The position numbers were made by a program, and so were the translations under genes. DNA of 64,000 nt, taken from positions 558,001-622,000 of the forward strand of contig JAJHTX010000004.1 of the NCBI GenBank assembly GCA_032164295.1. The letters are read 5' to 3'. Positions 1 to 15,683 of this stretch are shown piece after piece (the first letter of the stretch is position 1; every line of letters starts with the position of its first letter). This DNA is from Inonotus obliquus (lineage: Eukaryota > Basidiomycota > Agaricomycetes > Hymenochaetales > Hymenochaetaceae). The notes below the pieces were generated by a model. That model was not told the DNA's origin. It saw only the letters and a program-made list of their open reading frames with translations, and did not search any database.

Positions 1-3000
1 GTTCGGCGGGTTCGGGGAAGAGCACCGTCAGTATGACCATCTCTGAGATGTGCCTCAATATGGGCCGCCGTGGTGCCTATCTATTCTTCGTTCGCGGCAA
101 GAGTGATCCTGGCACCGTCATCCGTACTATCGCGTATTCGCTATCCCAGTTCGACCAAACGATTGCGAAACACATCTCGGAGGCAGTGAAGACATTCAAT
201 GACATCACTTCTGCCTCGATGGACACTCAATTCAAGAAGCTTCTCTTGGAGCCCCTCGAAGCTTCCGCGACGGCACTTCATGGCCCCGTCGCCATCATCC
301 TTGATGCCCTAGACGAATGCGGGTCACCAAATGATCGCAGTAATTTGTTGAAACTTATCAGACAGGAATTTCCTAAGCTACCTTCTCCATTCCGGTTCAT
401 CATCGCTAGCCGCTCGGAACAGGATCTTGCATCGGCGCTATCCCAGCCTCACGTTTATCATGTCATTTTGCAGCATGCGTCAGAGGACAGCTACGTGGAC
501 GTACACCGATACATTGAGCGAGAGTTGCAGGCCGTTTTCGAGAGCAAGGGCGCGGAGATCCCGGCAGGTTGGGAAAGTAACATTGCGCTCCTTGGCAGAA
601 TGGCTGGCGGTCTCTTCATCTGGGCCTCCACAGCAATGAAACAAGTTTCCCTTGGCGTTCAGCCATTCCGAGCGCTCGAGAAACTGCTTTCGTATTGTCG
701 CTCATCGGATTCAGAGGCACGTTTAGGCTCGCCATTGGCCTTATCTGGCCTGTATGAAGCTGTGCTCAGGAATTCTGGTATACAATGGGACTACGAGGAT
801 GATCGAGAAGACTTCTGTCGTGTTATCGGTGCTATCCTCCTCAGCAAAGAGCCACTCTCGGTCACTGTCATTGACGGTCTGTTGAACCTTCCCCCCGAAT
901 TGTCGTCCCGCTCAGTCATCTCGACGTTACAAAGTGTGCTTGTATACACAATAGGGAACGACAATGCACCTGTACGACTTTGTCATACGTCATTTTTCGA
1001 CTACCTCATGGCACCTGAACGCAATGGGCAACCGTGGTACATCAACACGGATATCCAGAGAAAGCTCCTTGCTGAGCGATGTTTTGACGTGATGCGGGAC
1101 AAACTCCGATTCAATATATGCGATCTGCAGTCGTCGTTTGTTCGTAACGATGATGTCGTCGGAATTAAAGACAGTATCGAGCGGAACGTTCCTCCGGTTC
1201 TGGGTTACGCCTGCCGGTTCTGGGCCGAACATCTCTGCGATGTCAAATACTCGGCCGAGTTATCGAACAGAGTGGACTTTTTTGCGCGAAACCAATTGCT
1301 GTACTGGTTTGAGGTGCTTAGTTTGATCAAGCACTTCAGACGGTCGGCCGGTCGTGCAGTGCTTGAGGCTACGTTATGGACCGCGGTGAGTATCTTGCGT
1401 TTGTTTTGTTGACGTAGGTACTGATTGTGTACAAGACAAGAGCCACCGAACTTTCCTCCTTTCTATGGGATGCCTATAGACTATCTAGCATTTTTGCGTT
1501 GCCGATTTCAGAAAGCGTACCACACATTTATATATCTGCAGTATCACTCGCGAGAGCGGACTCGGGCGTCGCAGAGCATTACTCAAAATATCATCCGGTC
1601 GTACCAGTTCGAAGATTTGGTACAAAACCACCGCAACCGTGTATGAAACTTTTCACAGGACACGAGAGCATGGTCCTCTCAGTTGCGTTTTCCCCTGATG
1701 GGAAGAAGATTGCTTCGGGATCGTGCGACTGGACAGTGCGTGTGTGGGACGCGGAGAGCGGAGAGCTCGTTGCCGGTCCGTTTAAAGGGCACAAAGATTG
1801 GGTTCGTTCTGTCGCTTTCTCTCCGGATGGGAAACGCATTGCTTCGGGATCGGACGACAAGACGGTACGCGTATGGGATGCGGAGAGCGGCGAACTCATT
1901 GCCAGTCCGTTTCAAGGGCATGAAAAATTCATCCAATCTGTCGCTTTCTCTCCAGATGGGAAGCGCATTGTCTCGGGATCGGATGACAAGACGGTGCGTG
2001 TGTGGGATGCGGAGAGTGGAGAGCTCGTCGCCGGTCCGTTTCAAGGGCATGAATATTCAGTCAGTTCTGTCGCTTTCTCTCCAGATGGGGAGCGAATAGT
2101 TTCTGGATCGCGCGACGAGACAGTGTACGTGTGGAATGCGGAGAGCGGCAAGCTCGTTGCTGGTCCGTTTCAAGGGCATAAAGATTGGGTCTATTCTGTT
2201 GCTTTCTCTCCGGACGGGAAGCTTATTGCTTCGGGATCGAAGGACGGGACAGTACGTGTATGGGATGCTGAAAGCGGGCTGCTCGTGGCTGGTCCGTTTG
2301 CTGGGCATGTAGGTGGCGTCAACTCGGTCAGTTTCTCTCCGGACGGGAAGCGCATTGTTTCGGGATCGCGCGACAAGACAGTCCGTGTATGGGATGCGGC
2401 GAGCGGGAATCTCGTCGCCGGTCCATTTGTCGGGCATGAAAGCGACGTCAGCTCGGTTGGTTTCTCCCCGGATGGGAAGCGCATCGTTTCGGGATCGTTT
2501 GACAAGACAATTCGTGTGTGGGATGCGGAGAGCGGGGAGCTCGTTGCCGGTCCATTTCGACGGCACGTAAAATATGTTAGCTCTGTCGCTTTCTCTCCGG
2601 ATAGGAAGCGCATTGTCTCGGGATCGAATGACTGGACAGTGTGTGTGTGGGACGCGGAGAGCGGAGAGCTCGTTGCAGGTCCGTTTAAAGGGCACAAAGA
2701 TTGGGTTCGTTCGGTCGCTTTCTCTCCGGATGGAAAGCGCATTGCTTCGGGATCGGACGACGGGACAGTGCGTGTGTGGGACGCGGAGAGTGGAGAGCTC
2801 GTTGCCGGTCCGTTTAAAGGGCACAAAGATTGGGTTCGTTCTGTCGCTTTCTCTCCGGATGGGAAACGCATTACTTCGGGATCGGACGACGGGACAGTGC
2901 GCGTGTGGGATGCGGAGAGCGGAGAGCTCGTTGTCGGTCCGTTTAAGGGGCATAAAGAAATTGTCAACTCGTTTGGTTTCTCGTCGGATAGAGAACAGGT

Positions 3001-3352
3001 TGCTTCTGGTTCGGACGATAGGACAGTTCGTGTTTGGAACATTGAGCACAATAGACTGTGTACCGCCATTGCATCAGGAGACATGCCCGAAGATGAATTG
3101 CTACGCCACAGAAGGAGGACCGACACAGGACGAATTGTGCTTCTAGTTCGCCTTGGCATTCCTTTGCGTTGGATTTTCTCGGGTGATGGTTGGTTAGTGG
3201 GGAAGAATGGAGAGCTATTGCTATGGATACCGCCGGACATGCGTAGAACGCTACATCAACCTCGCGACATTGTTGTGATCGGGGAACGATTCTCGACGAG
3301 GCTTGACTTCACGGGTCACGAAGTGGGTGATGGATGGTATAGAGGTTATTAA
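1..3352 (+). CDS. NACHT-WD40 NLR-like protein (5' truncated)
   Basis: This is the NTPase and repeat part of a fungal NLR (HET-E/NWD2 type), a class linked to non-self recognition. The window opens inside the Walker A loop: in the frame that leads into the first in-window ATG, bases 3-32 read SAGSGKSTVS. A Walker B segment, VAIILDALDECG, lies near base 300, followed by a sensor-like FRFIIASR. An intron at 1386-1435 (GTGAGT donor, CTGAT branch site, AG) joins the two reading frames in phase. The second exon carries 11 WD40 units and then a tail (GWLVGKNGELLLWIPP) that I recognise from agaricomycete NWD proteins. The protein ends at TAA 3350-3352. The N-terminal effector domain lies outside the window, so the death or signalling output cannot be told. 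Family assignment is secure; the ligand is unknown. Confidence 0.9.
1655..3074 (+). repeat. 11 tandem WD40 units of 129 bp
   Basis: Each unit is 43 codons with the pattern GH....V.SVAFSPDGKRI.SGS.D.TVRVWDAESGELVAGPF. Units 2, 9 and 10 are almost identical across their whole length. Differences between the other units concentrate at a few positions just after GH and around SGS.D. Near-identity at DNA level over 1.4 kb points to recent unit duplication or homogenisation, as known for HET-E-type repeats. Such arrays are prone to copy-number errors in assembly. Confidence 0.93.
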
Positions 3353-4317
3353 GGTGAAGTGGAATCGAAGAGTGTATAGTAATGTATTCATACAAATATT
3401 GTGTTGTGCATAGTCCAATGTCCATCCTGTCACAGTATTTCTTTTCTTTGGTAGGACGCAAGATTCCATATGTTTTAATAGTGACACCGTGTTGTTTGCC
3501 AGCGATCATAGATCCATACATTAGTTTCATTGTTCGACATTATACCGGGGAATAGGCAAGGAATTCGCGTCAGATTGTTATATTATTAGACCAGGCCACA
3601 AAAGCTGATGACCAATATAGTTCAATGGTTTGATTTCTAGACAGATGGGTTGTCAACATAATGTTATTGGATGGCTACTTGCTAGCTGATACACGGTCGC
3701 TAAAGTCGAAGAAAGACGAAACATAATGCACAATAGAAACAGTGTTTGATACCGTGTAGTCAAAATGTCAGTGATCGGAGTGGTTCGTATCATTTTCAAA
3801 TTGATTTAGTGTGTTGATATCCTCTTCCATATACCTGCCTTCAATCGTGTCTATAATCGTCCTATGGCACTCATGGCGAAGACAGATAGGGCTAAGCAGT
3901 AAACTGAATATTAGTGTCTCCAGCTCCCCTTCTTCCTACAGCATGCATGCGGAAGCTTCACGGGTGCTCAGTGGCTTACATCAAATTATCTACTGAATAT
4001 TTCGTTATCACGGTTGGATCTGAGCGAATTGCACCAGTGCGACTTGTTCAGTTGTTCATAGACGCGACATTGATTCACTGGCAAACACGATAGAAGACTC
4101 TACCAAGCTCCGACCGCGCCACCCGATGTTCTTGTGAGGGAAATCATTCATCAGTATGTCTACCACCCGCAGAATCCTTTAGCTTGGTTGGTCCGAAGAC
4201 GTGATACCCTTGAATAAATGGTTCAGCCTCTATTCTGTTGATGGCGCAGAGGGGATGTCCTGCCATAGGCTGCAAACCCATTCGGCTTCGACTTGAATGA
4301 TGAGCACAGGCTCGACC
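3353..4317. other. Intergenic, no supported gene
   Basis: I see only short chance reading frames here, with no splice-consistent chain of exons. The stretch separates the NLR from the kinase relic and holds no clear repeats. Confidence 0.5.
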
Positions 4318-4898
4318 GCGTGTGTCTAAGAGGTGAAGCTAGACGGCTCTGAGGAACGTCCTCAGTCGTACGCTGTCAAAATGGTAAAAGAGAAGGCTGA
4401 GTCAGATGGTCGGCCAGTCCATGTAACACCTCTCTACTTTGGACTGTCAGAGACGAATTTGTGTTGGGGTACACGGGCGAGTCTCTGCCCGGGCTTGAAT
4501 CGCGTCGAGAGGTGAGTTGCGTGATTTCCCTTCCGGCGAGAAGACTAAATAAGGATTCTAGACTCAGGCAATATACTGCTATCTGGGGTCTTCACGCTAT
4601 CGGTATTCGCCACGAAGATCTTGCACCAAGGAACGTCATCCGTAGTTCCGATGGCACATTCAAAATCGTCGATTTCGCATGGAGTCTTCTTCATCACTGT
4701 CAAGGACTCCGATCTGTTGGCCTCTCGTCTTTCCCAGCGGATAATAAGAACAAGGAGCCGGGATGTGAGGACCTTGAGTCGATGTGGAGAGTGCTCGGAA
4801 AGCCAGGGCTTTCTCAACGTCCCTCGAAGCGAGCTCGCCCTTTCAAGTCGAATGCAAAAAAGCTTCTCGTTGAGATAAAAGTGCCTCTTGCAAGATAG
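4318..4898 (+). pseudogene. Protein-kinase-like relic
   Basis: Pieces of a kinase fold are readable in two frames. An N-lobe stretch with YAVKMV (beta-3 lysine) comes first. A catalytic-loop motif GIRHEDLAPRNV and an IVDFA metal-binding motif near base 4670 follow. The frame must shift by one base near 4446-4455 to keep a kinase-like sequence (YFGL... then LGYTGESL). A plausible intron begins GTGAGT near 4512 and ends at AG near 4568. HxDLxPRN followed by DFA is typical of the small agaricomycete kinase-like families. No complete start, activation segment or C-lobe is present, so I call it a decayed or truncated copy. An alternative is an unannotated exon structure that rescues the frame. Confidence 0.5.
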
Positions 4899-5076
4899 TG
4901 TTACGACACAGCTTATTGGGGCTTATAGTCCATGCTTCCGAGTACGAATAGCAGTCATAACGACATGTTCTATAACAAAAGTGATATTGAATGTGAGTAG
5001 TAATACAATGCACATCAGGACAGGAATACACGACAAAGCAATGAAGAATTCGCGTCAGTGGGCACCTTCGGTTAGA

Positions 5077-10187
<5,111 letters not shown>

Positions 10188-10420
10188 GACAGGTGACTCT
10201 CCTCGCACATGCAGCAAGATTCTGATCTTCAAGAAAGTTGAAGCAGTCCGCGAATGTTGGGAACGAGAGCAAGTCCAGTCAATTTCCTTAGGGCGGTCGC
10301 CGATCAGCGTGAATCGTACCTTGTCAGTACCTACCATATACGGATGAACGTCACGTGCATGCCACTTGCGCGTCCTTCAGCGTGTACGCGTAGTGCTCCT
10401 CGTCTCTACATCACACCAGA
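10188..10420. promoter_or_regulatory. Bidirectional promoter of RPC1 and SCL1
   Basis: Only 233 bp separate the start codons of the divergent RPC1 and SCL1 genes, so the interval must carry both core promoters. I see no clear TATA box. An ACGTCACGTG-like stretch near 10348-10357 contains a CACGTG E-box. Confidence 0.55.
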
Positions 10421-11565
10421 ATGTCACGCACATCATACGACAGGTTCGTTCTCGTAAGTATCGCGCAGCAAATAATAACCCTTATATCCTCAACTACGTA
10501 GATACCTCACGGTCTTCTCGCCTGAGGGACGTCTTTATCAAGTCGGTATGTCATCTTCCTGTCGGATTCAGTCCAAAGGAATAACAGGAAAGCATGTTCT
10601 TTTCAGAGTATGCTTTCAAGGCGATTTCGGGCTCCGGTCACACCTCTATCGCAATCAAGGGGAAAGACACGAGTGTAGTCTTGACTCAAAAGAAAGTACC
10701 CGTTAGTGTATCCAGTACGACAGGTAAGAACTCCGAGTGATGTTTTCTTCCTGCTTCGTAGGACAAGCTACTCGACCCATCGACAATCACACATCTCTTC
10801 TCAATAACACCCACAATAGGGTGTGTGGTAACGGGGAGAATTGGTGCGCATGTTTCTAATATTCTTCTTTGAATTCGTTGCTGATTTGGATTCTGTGGGT
10901 AGCGGATGGACGGGCTCAGGTATATCGTGCACGCTCAGAGGCGGCAGAATTTCGTTACAAGTACGGTTACGAGATCAATCCAGAGGCTTTAGCACGTCGG
11001 CTGGCCAACCTAAATCAGGTGTACACGCAACGCGCGGCTATGCGTCCGCTTGGCATTGGTACGTGCAACTCTCGTCGACTCCACGCATACAGTGAAACTC
11101 ATTTGTTGCTCGTAGCTATGATCATCATTGGCGTTGATGAAGACTTCGGTCCTCAATGTTTCAAGCTCGACCCTGCAGGATACTACGTTGGCTTCCACGC
11201 AACTGCTGCAGGTCAGAAACAACAGGAGGCAATGAATCATCTTGAAAAGAAGTGGAAGAAGTTGAATAACGGTGGAGGTGCAGAAGATCCTATCGCTGCG
11301 GGAAAGTCATTAAGTCGTGCAGAGACGATCGAGGTTCGTTGACCTCCTTACTCCCTTGAATATATCTCATCTCCGATGGGAAATTATGTAGATGGCAATT
11401 GAGGCAATTGCCACAGTTTACTCTCAAGACTTCAAGGCTGGCGAGATTGAAATTGGAATTGTTTCGACTTCGGAAGAGGAGACGGAAGAATCGCGAGGTA
11501 AATGGCGTGTCATGGATCAGGCGGAGGTTGAGCAGCACTTATTAGCATATGCGGAGAAGGACTAA
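10421..11565 (+). CDS. SCL1: 20S proteasome subunit alpha type (alpha1, Scl1/PSMA6)
   Basis: This is a structural alpha-ring subunit of the 20S proteasome. There are seven exons: 10421-10443, 10502-10545, 10607-10701, 10762-10843, 10903-11058, 11116-11333 and 11392-11565. They give 263 residues with all phases closed. The N-terminus [20 protein letters not shown] followed by QVEYAFKAI is the alpha-subunit signature. Later motifs are [41 protein letters not shown] and [20 protein letters not shown], all typical of alpha1. The C-terminus ends in an acidic-basic tail, YAEKD. Two introns use the unusual donor GTTCGT. A broken copy of the last exon lies at 12645-12777. Confidence 0.96.
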
Positions 11566-11893
11566 CACATGTACGCGCTTTTTGTATTTTTGTCGTGGTG
11601 CTAAATACGCTTTGTTCGAGCTCGAAAGCATGTACCTAGATGACCGACTTTATAAGTCTGATTTACCATGCGCACCACGTATCGCTGACATTCTTTGTAA
11701 GACCGATGGCGCCTAATGCTGTAGCAAGTTGTTCATCTGCATGAATATGACGATAATACCAGTACAATCAGGCATAGTCTCGGGCTCGGGATGGATTTGC
11801 TTGTCTTCTCACGATCCTCGTCGGACCATACTAACTCTTCACTTGTAATCGGGATTCAGTTGCCCGCGAGTTTCAGAGACATGTCCGTGAAGC

Positions 11894-11899
11894 TATAGA
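11894..11899 (+). promoter_or_regulatory. Decayed TATA box of Zn2Cys6 copy A
   Basis: The sequence is TATAGA, aligned with TATAAA in copies B and C, and it lies upstream of the broken copy A gene. Confidence 0.35.
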
Positions 11900-11948
11900 A
11901 CGCCTTTCCAGTTCCTCCTCATGTTCGGTACTACGGCTTCATCGCGAA

Positions 11949-12549
11949 ATGGATTGTCTCAAGTCTCGTATCGAGCTCGAACAACAGAAAGGCGAGCTGG
12001 AACTCGATTCCTACTCCGCTCAGACCAAAAAGGACCTCGAATACGAGCGACAGTTACAGAACTCGCTATGTGATGAATTACGCGCCCTTCGAACTGCGAA
12101 AGTCAACGTCGAGAGTGAGATACAGAATATTAATCTTACCATGCAAGACTTCGAGCATATGGACCGGCAGCTCCAGGCGGAAATCCATGAGGTAGGTCGA
12201 GCTTGTAAGTAAGGGTGCAGAAGGCAGACATCGACTCGTGAGGTGAACCGTCTACTTCGGACCCCCAGAATCCTGGAAGACGATAACCACGATAACGCAG
12301 CGGCGGTCATGATAACAACGGCAATAGGGACCTTAGTCTGGTTCCAACGAGATTGTTCATGCTATCCCGTGCGGTTATCGCCAAGGTCGCAATATACCTT
12401 GCATAGTTCGTCGGGGCAAGGAATGTAATCCTTGTCGTACTGGTGATTTACTGTGTGAAAAGTCATTATCCCGATCAGCAAAGCGAAAGGAGCGGGAAGA
12501 AGAAGGAGCAGTTCGTCCTCCCAAGAGAGATCAACCCCGGCAACGATAG
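11949..12549 (+). pseudogene. Coiled-coil/Zn2Cys6 gene, copy A (broken)
   Basis: The first part reads an acidic coiled coil like copies B and C (MDCLKSRIELEQQ, RQLQNSLCDELRALRTAK). It then stops at a TAA near 12210, where the paralogs continue into MDQLETVQKAYID. After a gap, the C-terminal part is readable in another frame from about 12358 to the TAG at 12549: HAIPCGYRQGRNIPC and then CRTGDLLCEKS. The second zinc-ligand cysteine of B and C is an Arg here (CGYR instead of CxxC). With a frame break, a premature stop and a lost ligand, this is a pseudogene. Confidence 0.7.
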
Positions 12550-12644
12550 ACTAAGCGTGACTCGGATTTGAAGGGGCTCAAGCAATGCGTCTCCATGTGC
12601 GCTCTCGCGTTCCTTCACAGGCCCATACGACCGAGGCATGAAGC

Positions 12645-12777
12645 ACGGACCGGCGAGATTGAAATAGGAATTGCAACTATTTCGGAAGAGAATCCGGAAG
12701 AGTCGCAGGGAAAATGGCGCGTCATGGATCAGGCGCGGGTTAAGCAGCACTTGTTGGCATATGCGGAGAAGGACTAA
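12645..12777 (+). pseudogene. Duplicated 3' fragment of SCL1
   Basis: The segment reads TGEIEIGIATISEENPEESQ, then GKWRVMDQ and LLAYAEKD and a stop. This matches the C-terminus of the intact SCL1 last exon ([35 protein letters not shown]). Nothing of the upstream exons is present, so it cannot make a proteasome subunit. It marks the left edge of duplication unit B. Confidence 0.85.
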
Positions 12778-13038
12778 ATCAGTTCGCGCTTCTTATATCC
12801 TTGTTACATTGGTGAATACATTTTGTTCAAGCTTGAACCCTAGATGACCAATAAAGTAAGCCATCAGATATTCATCGCACACACTACATATCACTGACAT
12901 TCTTTGTAAGGCCGGTGTTCAGCTTGACTCATACTTGATTCTTGAGTAAGTTGTTCTTCTTCCAAACCATACTAACCATTTACTTCTTAGAAGCTTGTGT
13001 GATCAGGACTCAGTTGCGCAAGCTTCTGCTTCTGAGGC

Positions 13039-13044
13039 TATAAA
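13039..13044 (+). promoter_or_regulatory. TATA box of Zn2Cys6 copy B
   Basis: TATAAA lies 55 bp upstream of the ATG at 13094, within a stretch conserved in copies A and C. Confidence 0.6.
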
Positions 13045-13093
13045 GCAGCTTTCTCTCGGCGGCTGAAACTCTCCCTTCTTTCCACTAACCAGC

Positions 13094-13804
13094 ATGGTGT
13101 CTGCATCTCCAAGCGATCCCGAAGAAGGAGCGCGTCTCCGGCGAGAAATCGAATGTCTCAACGCACGTATCGAGCTCGCGCGGAGGAAAAGCAACCTAGA
13201 ACTCATTATCTTCAAGGCTCAGAACAAAAAGACTGAAGACTTCGAGCGACAATTACACAGCTCCTTGCGTGAGGAGATATGTACCATTCGAACAGAAAAG
13301 GATGCCGTCGAGAGCGAAAACCGAGTTCTTTCCCGTGAAAAACAGGCTCTCGAGTTCAAGACCATAAAGCTCGAGATGGAAATCGATCGGCTTAGGGACG
13401 AACTTGAAAGGGTGCAGAATGCATACATCGACTCAGGGGGTAAATCGCCTTCAGAAGCCCACAAGCCCGGAGGTACCTACAGATCCGACGGCGAGCACGT
13501 CAGCGCAGATGATTCACATCCACATGGCGTACACAGTATCAATGACAATAGGGGCGATAAGGATGGTGAAGCCAGCAGCGGATACGAGTCTCGACGCCTT
13601 GGTCCTGACGAGTCCGTTCACACCATCCCTTGCAGTAATTGCCGAGAGCACGATATACCTTGCATAGGTAGTCAGGGCAGGATGTGCAGAGCGTGTCAAG
13701 GGTTGCATAAACGATGTGGAAAGTCATCACAAGGTTCGACGAAACGAAAGGAGCGGGAACAAGAAACAGGAACGGCTCGTCCTGCTAAACGACAGGAACC
13801 CTGA
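13094..13804 (+). CDS. Coiled-coil protein with C-terminal Zn2Cys6 motif, copy B
   Basis: This is a 236-residue intronless protein. Residues 10-115 are a charged coiled coil (RREIECLNARIELARRK, REEICTIRTEKDAVE). A polar linker follows. Residues 180-208 have the spacing C-x2-C-x6-C-x7-C-x2-C-x6-C (CSNCREHDIPC, then CRACQGLHKRC), which fits the Gal4-type binuclear zinc cluster. A basic tail ends the protein (STKRKEREQE, PAKRQEP). In Gal4-type factors the zinc cluster is normally N-terminal and followed by the coiled coil; here the order is reversed. I do not recognise a named family. A nuclear DNA-binding or regulatory role is inference. A TATA box precedes it, and paralogs lie on both sides. 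Confidence 0.75.
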   Translation: MVSASPSDPEEGARLRREIECLNARIELARRKSNLELIIFKAQNKKTEDFERQLHSSLREEICTIRTEKDAVESENRVLSREKQALEFKTIKLEMEIDRLRDELERVQNAYIDSGGKSPSEAHKPGGTYRSDGEHVSADDSHPHGVHSINDNRGDKDGEASSGYESRRLGPDESVHTIPCSNCREHDIPCIGSQGRMCRACQGLHKRCGKSSQGSTKRKEREQETGTARPAKRQEP

Positions 13805-14089
13805 TGATGACAATCTGCTGTTGGACGAAGTCGAACAATAACATTTACTGCACATCACCCCAAATCCTTTCCGACAATGCTCCATCACTACGTGGAAGAG
13901 ATGGAACTGCTATTGTGTTGATTGCGATTTTGCTCCTTCCCATTCAGTTCTCGTGTTTCCTCTATACATCACCAGTACTTTCAATCCGCGATGACTCACT
14001 GATACACATGTAAATTCATTTTCGGCACACAGTAAACTCGTTCAATGTCATCGGTTTCTTGCTACGTGATGTATATCAGTAGTTCATAC

Positions 14090-14640
14090 TAGCTGGCAGA
14101 ATGCGGAAGAAAACCAGTATAGTAGTTTGAGTTTGTAGTGGTGGTGTTTGAACATGTTTATCAGATTCATTATGTAATACTGTTTCTTCTGTACCATAAT
14201 GGTGTTTGTATTTGTGTACAGTGTTATTATCACGTCCATACCCAATGATGATCCTCCAAACATCCTGTCTGTATTTCACTTTCTTGCTCATCCTCACCCA
14301 TGGATCTCGAGTTGTGCTCCTAGGCCTCTAGGCCTCTGTGTCCTGAGTTGAGGTAGGGAAAGGAGTCTTTCTTCCTTACTCTCATTCTCATGCCGCATCT
14401 CACTCTCCCTTTCTCCCTTAGGTCCAGTTTGGCTGGACTGTTCATGGCCACGTTTCGGAGTCAGAACTTCATGGACTTTGTTGACAAAAGAGTTTCAACG
14501 GTGGTCCTGTCTGTTGTCGATGTTGGAGTTGATGGCGGCGCGGTGGCAGGTGGTGTGAAAGTAGATCAGGGAACGGACCAACATCATTTCAGTCTGGATA
14601 CCGTTGGACTTCGCGTGTACAGAGTCGGGGTTCATCCTCC
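14090..14640 (-). pseudogene. Duplicated 3' fragment of the gene at 16184-18884
   Basis: Read on the + strand, 14215-14260 (GTTATTATC.C.TCCATACCCAAT) matches 16369-16397, and 14425-14600 matches about 16607-16790 of the intact gene. Shared landmarks are GTCCAGTTTGGCTGG against GTTCAGTCTGGCTAG, and GAGTTTCAACGGTGGTCCTG against GAGTTTCAACGACGCTCCTG. Many indels and stops prevent translation. It closes duplication unit B and abuts SCL1 3'-flank sequence at about 14650. Confidence 0.75.
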
Positions 14641-14876
14641 ACCAGTGTCCCTGCCGTGTTGCTAAATGCACTTCGTTCGAGCTCAAAAGCTTGAACCTAG
14701 ATGACCAGCGAAGTAAGCTGTCTGATAATCATCCTACGCAGAAGGTATTGCTAACATACTCTATTAGGCCTTAAGTTATGGTTAATATATCACCACTTAT
14801 TTCCGGAAAGAATCGGTCTCTGGGATAAAGGCTGATAAAGGACCCGACAAATTTCTGTCCGGAACTTCAGCGAGGC

Positions 14877-14883
14877 TATAAAA
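14877..14883 (+). promoter_or_regulatory. TATA box of Zn2Cys6 copy C
   Basis: TATAAAA lies 78 bp upstream of the ATG at 14955, in the stretch shared with copies A and B. Confidence 0.6.
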
Positions 14884-14954
14884 CGCATGGATACTCTTGG
14901 CAGGCAGAACCCCCTCTTCTCTCTCGGTTAACCCTCGTCCTTCCGCTCGCCAGC

Positions 14955-15683
14955 ATGGCTTCCAAGTCCACAGCCTCAGACGACCCCGACGAAGTACAAC
15001 GACTAAAACGTGAAATCGAATGTCTCAACGCACGTATCGAACTCGGTCGACTCAAAAGCGAGATAGAACTCGATTTCTACTCTAATCAGATTACAAAGAC
15101 CCAAGAATTCGAGCGACAGATACAGAGTTCCCTGCGTGAGGAGATACGTACACTTCGAACAGCAAAGGACGCCGTTGAGCTTGAGGACGAAGATCTTCGT
15201 CGTGACAATCAAGCTCTCGAAAACATGACACGCAAGCTCCAGATTGAGATCCAACGCATCATGGACCAACTTGAAACGGTACAAAAGGCATACATCGACT
15301 TGCGAGGCCAATCACCTCCTTCAGGTCGCCAAAAGACCAGAAGTGATAGCGTCGACCAAGGTAGTACAGACAGATCGCTTGGTAGCATCGGAAGGAACGA
15401 TAGCAAGGCTCGGAGCGACAAGATCTACAAGGATAGTAAAGCACACACAAGTGACAAGCACCAACGCCATAGCTCCGACGAAATCGTTCACACTACCTCG
15501 TGCACCTATTGTCGAGATCGCGATATACCCTGCGTAGGTCGCCAAGGCAGGATGTGTGGAATTTGTCAAAGGTTACACAACCGATGTGAAAAGTCAACGC
15601 AGGGTTCAAGTGTGGCAAAGCGAAAGGAGCAGGAAGATGAGGGCACGGCTCCTCCTTCCAAGCGAAAGTCGCCTTGGGAATGA
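14955..15683 (+). CDS. Coiled-coil protein with C-terminal Zn2Cys6 motif, copy C
   Basis: This 242-residue intronless protein is a close paralog of copy B. Residues 15-115 form the coiled coil (KREIECLNARIELGRLKSEI, REEIRTLRTAKDAVE). A long Ser/Asp/Lys linker follows. Residues 183-211 form the cysteine motif (CTYCRDRDIPC, then CGICQRLHNRC) with the same C-x2-C-x6-C-x7-C-x2-C-x6-C spacing. The tail is basic (SVAKRKEQED, PSKRKSPWE) and could serve as a nuclear localisation signal. All six cysteines are kept in B and C while the linkers diverge, which suggests selection on the motif. Function is unknown. Confidence 0.78.
   Translation: MASKSTASDDPDEVQRLKREIECLNARIELGRLKSEIELDFYSNQITKTQEFERQIQSSLREEIRTLRTAKDAVELEDEDLRRDNQALENMTRKLQIEIQRIMDQLETVQKAYIDLRGQSPPSGRQKTRSDSVDQGSTDRSLGSIGRNDSKARSDKIYKDSKAHTSDKHQRHSSDEIVHTTSCTYCRDRDIPCVGRQGRMCGICQRLHNRCEKSTQGSSVAKRKEQEDEGTAPPSKRKSPWE

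Noticed and set aside
2057..3240. Long open frames on the minus strand opposite the WD40 array
   Set aside because: They are a by-product of the repeated 129-bp units, and they have no start context, splice pattern or domain; the + strand encodes a clear WD40 propeller.
10190..10337. Alternative upstream start for RPC1 at 10337 (MVGTDKVRFTLIGDRPKEI)
   Set aside because: No donor joins it in phase to IKQIQF, while the ATG at 10187 with donor GTACGG gives the expected HHAPKVIKQIQF.
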